DNA from: Roseomonas sp.
GTDB taxonomy: Bacteria; Pseudomonadota; Alphaproteobacteria; Acetobacterales; Acetobacteraceae
Length of the DNA stretch: 64,000 nt
Assembly (NCBI GenBank): GCA_020249435.1
Contig: JADCFQ010000031.1
Coordinates: 41,307-105,306, forward strand
Direction of reading: 5' to 3'
Below are positions 60,183 through 64,000 of the stretch, piece after piece. Under the pieces are notes generated by a model, which ran no database searches, was not told the origin of the DNA, and worked only from the letters and a program-made list of their open reading frames with translations. The translations under genes and the position numbers were made by a program. Each line of letters starts with the position of its first letter. Position 1 is the stretch's first letter.

Positions 60183-60821
60183 ATGGCCTTCAGCCTGCCC
60201 GCGCTGCCTTATTCCACCACTGCGCTTGCCGCCAATGGCATGTGCCAGGAAACCCTGGAACTGCATCATGGCAAGCATCACAATGCCTATGTCACGGCGC
60301 TGAACGGGCTGATCGAAGCCAAGGGCCTGGCCGGCAAGTCGCTTGAGACGATCTGCGCCGAGGCCGGCAAGGCGGGCGCTGATGGCCTGCCGGTGCTGAA
60401 CCAGGCGGGGCAGCACTACAACCATATTTTGTTTTGGCAGGTGATGCAGCCGGGCGGCGGTGGCGATAAGCTGCCGGGCGCGCTGGCGGCCAAGATTGAT
60501 AGCGATTTGGGTGGCATGGCCGCCTTCAAGGAAGCCTTCAAGCAGGCGGGTGTGACGCAGTTCGGCTCGGGCTGGGCCTGGCTGATCATTGGTGGCGATG
60601 GCAAGCTGAAGGTCACCAAGACGCCGAATGGCGCCAACCCGATCTCCACCGGCGAAGGCAAGCCGATTCTGGGCGTGGATGTGTGGGAACACGCCTATTA
60701 CCTGGATTTCCGCAATGTGCGCCCGAATTACCTGGATAACTTCCTGAACAAGCTGGTGAATTGGGAAGTCGTGGCCGATCTGATGGCCAAGGGTGGTCTT
60801 GCTTCCGGCCAGTCCGCGTAA
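60183..60821 (+). CDS. sodB: Superoxide dismutase (Fe/Mn)
   Basis: A 212-residue cytoplasmic Fe/Mn superoxide dismutase. Metal ligands: His in LELHHGKHHNAYV near 28, His in AGQHYNHILFWQVM near 80, and the Asp and His of DVWEHAYYLDFRNVRPNY near 166. GSGWAWLIIGGDGKL near 129 also fits. The C terminus is longer by about ten residues than in E. coli SodB. Iron is favoured by the QHYNH region and overall likeness to alphaproteobacterial SodB, but metal choice is not certain. It ends at a bidirectional terminator. Confidence 0.95.
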   Translation: MAFSLPALPYSTTALAANGMCQETLELHHGKHHNAYVTALNGLIEAKGLAGKSLETICAEAGKAGADGLPVLNQAGQHYNHILFWQVMQPGGGGDKLPGALAAKIDSDLGGMAAFKEAFKQAGVTQFGSGWAWLIIGGDGKLKVTKTPNGANPISTGEGKPILGVDVWEHAYYLDFRNVRPNYLDNFLNKLVNWEVVADLMAKGGLASGQSA

Positions 60822-60838
60822 TCGGCCGCAGGGCCATG

Positions 60839-60876
60839 AAAAAAGGCGCCGGGGGGTGACCCTCGGCGCCTTTTTT
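60839..60876. terminator. Bidirectional rho-independent terminator
   Basis: An 11-bp stem (60845-60855 / 60860-60870, one G-T pair) with a GTGA loop is flanked by six A on the left and six T on the right. It ends both sodB, from the left, and yajC, from the right. Confidence 0.92.
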
Positions 60877-60893
60877 GTGGCCTGTTGGAAGGC

Positions 60894-61241
60894 TCAGCTC
60901 TTCGCCTCATCATTCGCGGCTTCGGGGCGCAGCACGCTGCCGATGGTGCCGCGCACCACGGTGACCTTCACATTGGGGGCGATTTCCGCCTCGATCTCAT
61001 CAGAGCCGTCCTTGACCTTGGTGATGGTGGCGACAATGCCGCCCGCGGTCACCACGCGATCCCCGCGCTTCAATTGGCCAAGCATTTCGCGGTGATCCTT
61101 CATCTTCTTCTGCTGGGGGCGAATCAGCAGGAAGTAGAAGACGACAAAAATCAAAACCAGCGGCAGCAATTGCATGACAACCGCGGCAGTGCCGCCGGCA
61201 TCCTGGGCATAGGCGGGCGTGATGCCAAAAAGTCTTTCCAT
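60894..61241 (-). CDS. yajC: Preprotein translocase subunit YajC
   Basis: A 115-residue small membrane protein of the SecDF-YajC complex. One helix (MQLLPLVLIFVVFYFLLIRP, about 23-42) is followed by QQKKMKDHREMLGQLKRGDR and VVTAGGIVATI, the typical YajC sequence, then a soluble beta domain. secD and secF are not on this side; the terminator behind it suggests it is the last gene of its transcript or stands alone. Confidence 0.93.
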   Translation of the reverse strand: MERLFGITPAYAQDAGGTAAVVMQLLPLVLIFVVFYFLLIRPQQKKMKDHREMLGQLKRGDRVVTAGGIVATITKVKDGSDEIEAEIAPNVKVTVVRGTIGSVLRPEAANDEAKS

Positions 61242-61329
61242 GGTCCGGCATTCCTTTTGCGATGATGGGGGCGGAAACTAGCGGGCGCCCCCTTTCCGTC
61301 AATAGCATCCCGGCCTATTCCGCGCGGCC

Positions 61330-62193
61330 ATGGAACATTCTTCGCTACTCCCCGCCCTGACCCGCATTGCCGAGGCGCTTGAACGCCTGGCCCCGCCGCC
61401 GGCTGCCGCCCCAGATTTGACCGGGGCCGATGCCTTCATCTGGCACCCGGAACCCGTGGCGCGGCTTTCGCCGGTGCCCAAGGTGGCGGCGGTGCCGATT
61501 GACCTGCTGCAAGGCGTGGATCGGCAGAAAGAAATTCTGATGGAAAATACGCTCCGCTTCGCGCGCGGCTTCAGCGCCAATAACGCCATGCTTTGGGGCG
61601 CGCGGGGCACGGGCAAATCATCCCTGGTGAAGGCCGCGCATACGGCGGCCAATAAGGAAGTACCCGGCAGCCTTGCCCTGATTGAAATCCATCGGGAGGA
61701 TATCAAGACGCTTCCGGAATTGCTGCGCTTCCTGCGTGCGGGCACGCGCCGCTGCCTGGTGTTTTGCGATGACCTGTCCTTTGAGCGTGAGGATGCGGAT
61801 TACAAGGCGCTGAAATCGGTGTTGGATGGCGGCATTGAAGGCAGGCCCGCCAATGTTCTCTTCTATGCCACATCCAATCGCCGCCATTTGATGTCGCGCG
61901 ACATGATCGAGAATGAACGCAGCACCGCCATTCATGGGTCTGAGGCGATTGAGGAAAAAGTCTCCTTATCCGATCGCTTCGGGCTTTGGATTGGGTTCCA
62001 TAATGCCAATCAGGATACTTTCTTCGCCATGATCGAAGGCTATGCCAAGCATTACGGCTTGAATGTATCGGTTGAGGATTTGCATGCGCAGGCAGTGGAA
62101 TGGTCCGTCACGCGCGGTTCCAGGTCGGGCCGTGTTGCCTGGCAATTCATCCAGGATTTGGCCGGGCGGATGGGCGTGAAGATCGAAGGCTGA
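61330..62193 (+). CDS. DUF815-family AAA ATPase
   Basis: A 287-residue P-loop ATPase. Walker A is GARGTGKSSL near residue 96 (in NAMLWGARGTGKSSLVKAAH); Walker B is the CLVFCDDLSFE part near 148; ATSNRRHLMSRDMIENE near 186 holds the sensor Asn. DUF815 proteins are conserved in proteobacteria and of unknown role; they lie near yajC in many alphaproteobacteria, as here (divergent, 88 bases). Confidence 0.88.
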   Translation: MEHSSLLPALTRIAEALERLAPPPAAAPDLTGADAFIWHPEPVARLSPVPKVAAVPIDLLQGVDRQKEILMENTLRFARGFSANNAMLWGARGTGKSSLVKAAHTAANKEVPGSLALIEIHREDIKTLPELLRFLRAGTRRCLVFCDDLSFEREDADYKALKSVLDGGIEGRPANVLFYATSNRRHLMSRDMIENERSTAIHGSEAIEEKVSLSDRFGLWIGFHNANQDTFFAMIEGYAKHYGLNVSVEDLHAQAVEWSVTRGSRSGRVAWQFIQDLAGRMGVKIEG

Positions 62194-62217
62194 AGCGCGC
62201 ACCGCTTTGCGTAGATG

Positions 62218-62273
62218 CCGTTCAGATGGAAAAATCTGAGCGGCTAAAGATGCTCAAAAAAATCGCCGTCTAG
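62218..62273. repeat. Dispersed palindromic repeat, copy 2
   Basis: CCGTTCAGAT (62218-62227) pairs with ATCTGAGCGG (about 62234-62243) around GGAAAA, with one G-T pair. The following AAAGATGCTC and A-run match copy 1 at 44091. The two copies are about 70 percent alike over 55 bases. It lies in the 171-base gap between the DUF815 gene and the LysR gene, at the left edge of the segment with altered codon use. The rest of the gap shows nothing. Confidence 0.6.
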
Positions 62274-62364
62274 TCCAACCCAAATCCGCTGATCTCACGA
62301 CAAGCGTTGGATAAGCATGAGCTGCGGCGATCCCAATTGCAGACGCGCGGCAAAGCTGTCCAAA

Positions 62365-63258
62365 TCATCCATCCGTGCCCAAGGCCGCGCCAATATAGTC
62401 GATGAAGACCCGGACCTTGGCTGAGAGTTGGTGGCGGTGCGGGTAGATTGCGTAGATGTGGTGATCTCCCTTGATCTCGAATCCAGTCAGCACGCGCTGC
62501 ACCTCTTGCGAAGCCAACATCGGCCGGACGACGTAGTCGGGCAGTATGCCGATGCCAACGCCATCGCGGACTGCACGGGCAATCGCCTCAGAGCTGTTCA
62601 CACGCAACCGGCCAGAAACTGGCACTGCGTATTCGCCATCCGGACTGGCGAAATGCCATCGGGCCTCGCTGCCCTGCGCAAGGAAGACCACGCAGGCATG
62701 CGACGTCAAATCGGACGGCGTCGCCGGCTCTCCCCATTGCGCGATGTAAGCCGGCGAAGCGTAGGCATAACGTTTCGCCTGCACCAGCAGGCGGCTGATG
62801 AGGCTGGAGCTTTGCAACTTGCCGACACGAATGGCGAGATCATAGCCCTCCTCGACAATGTCCACGAACCGGTTGGTCAGATCCATCTGGATACTGATGT
62901 CGGGGTAGCGCGAGAGAAACTCTCCGATCAACGGCGCAAGGGTGCAGTGGCCGAACGTAACGGCCGAGGTGACCCGCAGCACCCCGGCGGGCCGGCGGTG
63001 TAGGCTCTGCACAGCGCCCTGAAGCTCCTCGACGTCCGCCAGAATGATTGAGCTGCGCGCGAAGTACGCGTTACCGGCCTCGGTCAGGCTCATGCGCCGG
63101 GTCGTCCGATTGAGCAGGCGCACACCCAGAACATTCTCGAGTTCCGAAACTTGGCGGCTGACCGCCGTCTTGGACATGCCCAGATCTCGGGCAGCGGCTG
63201 AGAAGCTTTCGAGCTTCGCAACCCGATTGAACACGTCCATCGCATTGAGCAGGTCCAT
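62365..63258 (-). CDS. LysR-family transcriptional regulator
   Basis: A 298-residue regulator. The HTH is at residues 1-60 (MDVFNRVAKLESFSAAARDL; MSKTAVSRQVSELENVLGVR; LLNRTTRRMSLTEAG), and the substrate-binding domain from about 90 (VLRVTSAVTFGHCTLAPLIG). It resembles the large subgroup that controls oxidoreductases and is read divergently from its target. GGGAGGG lies 4 bases before the ATG at 63258. Asp is mostly GAC here, unlike the neighbours to the left. It is divergent from the DUF1993 gene by 141 bases. Confidence 0.92.
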   Translation of the reverse strand: MDLLNAMDVFNRVAKLESFSAAARDLGMSKTAVSRQVSELENVLGVRLLNRTTRRMSLTEAGNAYFARSSIILADVEELQGAVQSLHRRPAGVLRVTSAVTFGHCTLAPLIGEFLSRYPDISIQMDLTNRFVDIVEEGYDLAIRVGKLQSSSLISRLLVQAKRYAYASPAYIAQWGEPATPSDLTSHACVVFLAQGSEARWHFASPDGEYAVPVSGRLRVNSSEAIARAVRDGVGIGILPDYVVRPMLASQEVQRVLTGFEIKGDHHIYAIYPHRHQLSAKVRVFIDYIGAALGTDG

Positions 63259-63399
63259 GGTCCCTCCCACTGTCCCTCAATACGGGACAGTTAATCCCAA
63301 AAAAGCGTGATTGTCACGAATGAAGGCCACACATAGGCTGATTCACAGTCGCGAAGGCGCTCGCGGCAGCAGCATCGACCTCCAGAAGGGGAAGTTCTC

Positions 63400-63990
63400 A
63401 TGCCCGTTTCCATGTACGCCATCTCGGTTCCCGTGATGCAGCGCATGATGCGTAACCTGATCGCCGTGCTCGACAAGGCCGAGGCGCACGCCAAGGCGAA
63501 GAAGATCGACGAGGCGGTAGTGGTGAACGCACGCCTGGCCCTCGACATGTTTCCGCTCAAGCGGCAGGTCCAGATCGCCTCCGACACGGCCAAGCTGAGC
63601 GTCTCGCGTCTCGCCGGTACCAAGGCACCGAGGTGGGAAGACAATGAGGAGACATTCGCCGAACTGAAGGGACGGCTGCAGAAGTCGATCGACTTTCTGG
63701 CAACCTTCGAGGCTACCCAAATCGACGGCTCAGAGGACCGGGACATCTCCCTCACCTTATTTGGGCAGCCAGCGGCGCTGAAGGGGCAGTCCTATCTGTT
63801 GAACCACGCTCTCCCGAATTTCTTCTTTCACGTGACGACTGCTTACAACATCCTCCGCCTCTGTCCGTCGTCAAATCATTTGAGACCAATTGGCGGCCTT
63901 TGTACCGGAGTGTCTGGCCCATCTATGATTGAGGTTAAGCTGCGTTTTGGTGATGCATCAAGCGGCGGTGCTGGATGGTGTTGCGCTTGA
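63400..63990 (+). CDS. DUF1993-family protein, C terminus altered
   Basis: A 196-residue frame. Residues 1-152 follow the DUF1993 family: YAISVPVMQRMMRNLIAVLD, NARLALDMFPLKRQVQIASD, and NHALPNFFFHVTTAYNILR. In relatives the last part continues with a short conserved tail (HNGVxIGKxDFLG as I recall). Here, from about 63855, the sequence turns to an unrelated stretch (LCPSSNHLRPIGGLCTG and on). The 3' end therefore looks replaced. All nine Asp codons are GAC. DUF1993 proteins resemble DinB-like helical bundles; function is unknown. Confidence 0.75.
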   Translation: MPVSMYAISVPVMQRMMRNLIAVLDKAEAHAKAKKIDEAVVVNARLALDMFPLKRQVQIASDTAKLSVSRLAGTKAPRWEDNEETFAELKGRLQKSIDFLATFEATQIDGSEDRDISLTLFGQPAALKGQSYLLNHALPNFFFHVTTAYNILRLCPSSNHLRPIGGLCTGVSGPSMIEVKLRFGDASSGGAGWCCA

Positions 63991-64000
63991 TGCGCGCACG

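Noticed and set aside
63953..64000. Possible new gene start (MHQAAVLDGVALDART) running off the right edge
   Set aside because: Only 16 codons are visible, without a ribosome site; it may be a transposase or other gene, but it cannot be supported here.

Overview
The window is about 64 kb of GC-rich, densely coding chromosome from an alphaproteobacterium. Gene content and wording of the proteins (cbb3 oxidase with an FNR-type box, fused indolepyruvate ferredoxin oxidoreductase, short-form 6-phosphogluconate dehydrogenase with gluconokinase, the argS / SPOR protein / nagZ gene order, form-II CoxL) fit Rhodospirillales, most likely Acetobacteraceae of the Roseomonas type; the family placement is an inference from recalled homology, not from a search. 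No rRNA, tRNA, CRISPR array or complete insertion sequence was seen.

Layout. 1-9.8 kb: end of a peptide-type ABC transporter, an XRE regulator with a small membrane protein, an oxaloacetate-decarboxylase-like / FMN 2-hydroxy-acid oxidase / MFS run, then a coupled TauE-like permease, TIGR02186-like protein and UspA protein. 9.8-17.6 kb: HdeD-like protein, an orphan CoxL-type molybdenum hydroxylase facing moaB, pepT, an acyl-CoA carboxylase beta subunit and a DUF2189 membrane protein. 17.6-25.7 kb: a complete ccoNOQP-ccoGHIS operon for high-affinity respiration behind a perfect FNR-type palindrome, including a 56-codon ccoQ and a 61-residue unknown membrane protein after ccoS. 25.8-30.3 kb: indolepyruvate ferredoxin oxidoreductase coupled to an acyl-CoA dehydrogenase (amino-acid carbon catabolism). 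30.3-34.8 kb, minus strand: glycan genes (epimerase, aminotransferase, glycosyltransferase), a K+ channel and RidA. 34.8-39.4 kb: an AT-rich spacer with an orphan gene, then an SxxK hydrolase-gnd-gntK run and a FrnE-like DsbA protein.

39.4-44.2 kb is regulator-rich (TetR, NmrA-like protein, alpha/beta hydrolase, nitroreductase-MarR with a perfect 18-bp palindrome). 44.2-48.2 kb holds motB-motA in reversed order, N-formylglutamate amidohydrolase, a lytic transglycosylase and, between the last two, a small RNA gene on the minus strand that looks like the alphaproteobacterial alpha-r8/MmgR family. 48.2-51.1 kb holds a TetR / O-methyltransferase / DUF4405 module flanked by the intact xthA gene on one side and a fragment of an xthA 3' end on the other, then an ErpA/IscA-type protein. 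51.3-56.2 kb is core: dgt, argS, SPOR protein, nagZ. 56.2-59.2 kb breaks that core with a DUF1778/GNAT toxin-antitoxin pair and a 707-residue leucine-rich-repeat protein with a hydrophobic C-terminal segment, the best candidate here for an undescribed system. 59.2-62.2 kb returns to core genes (squalene-synthase-like, sodB, yajC, DUF815 ATPase). The last 1.7 kb (LysR and DUF1993) has a different codon preference from its neighbours, lies next to a dispersed palindromic repeat, and the DUF1993 gene loses family similarity at its end; it looks acquired.
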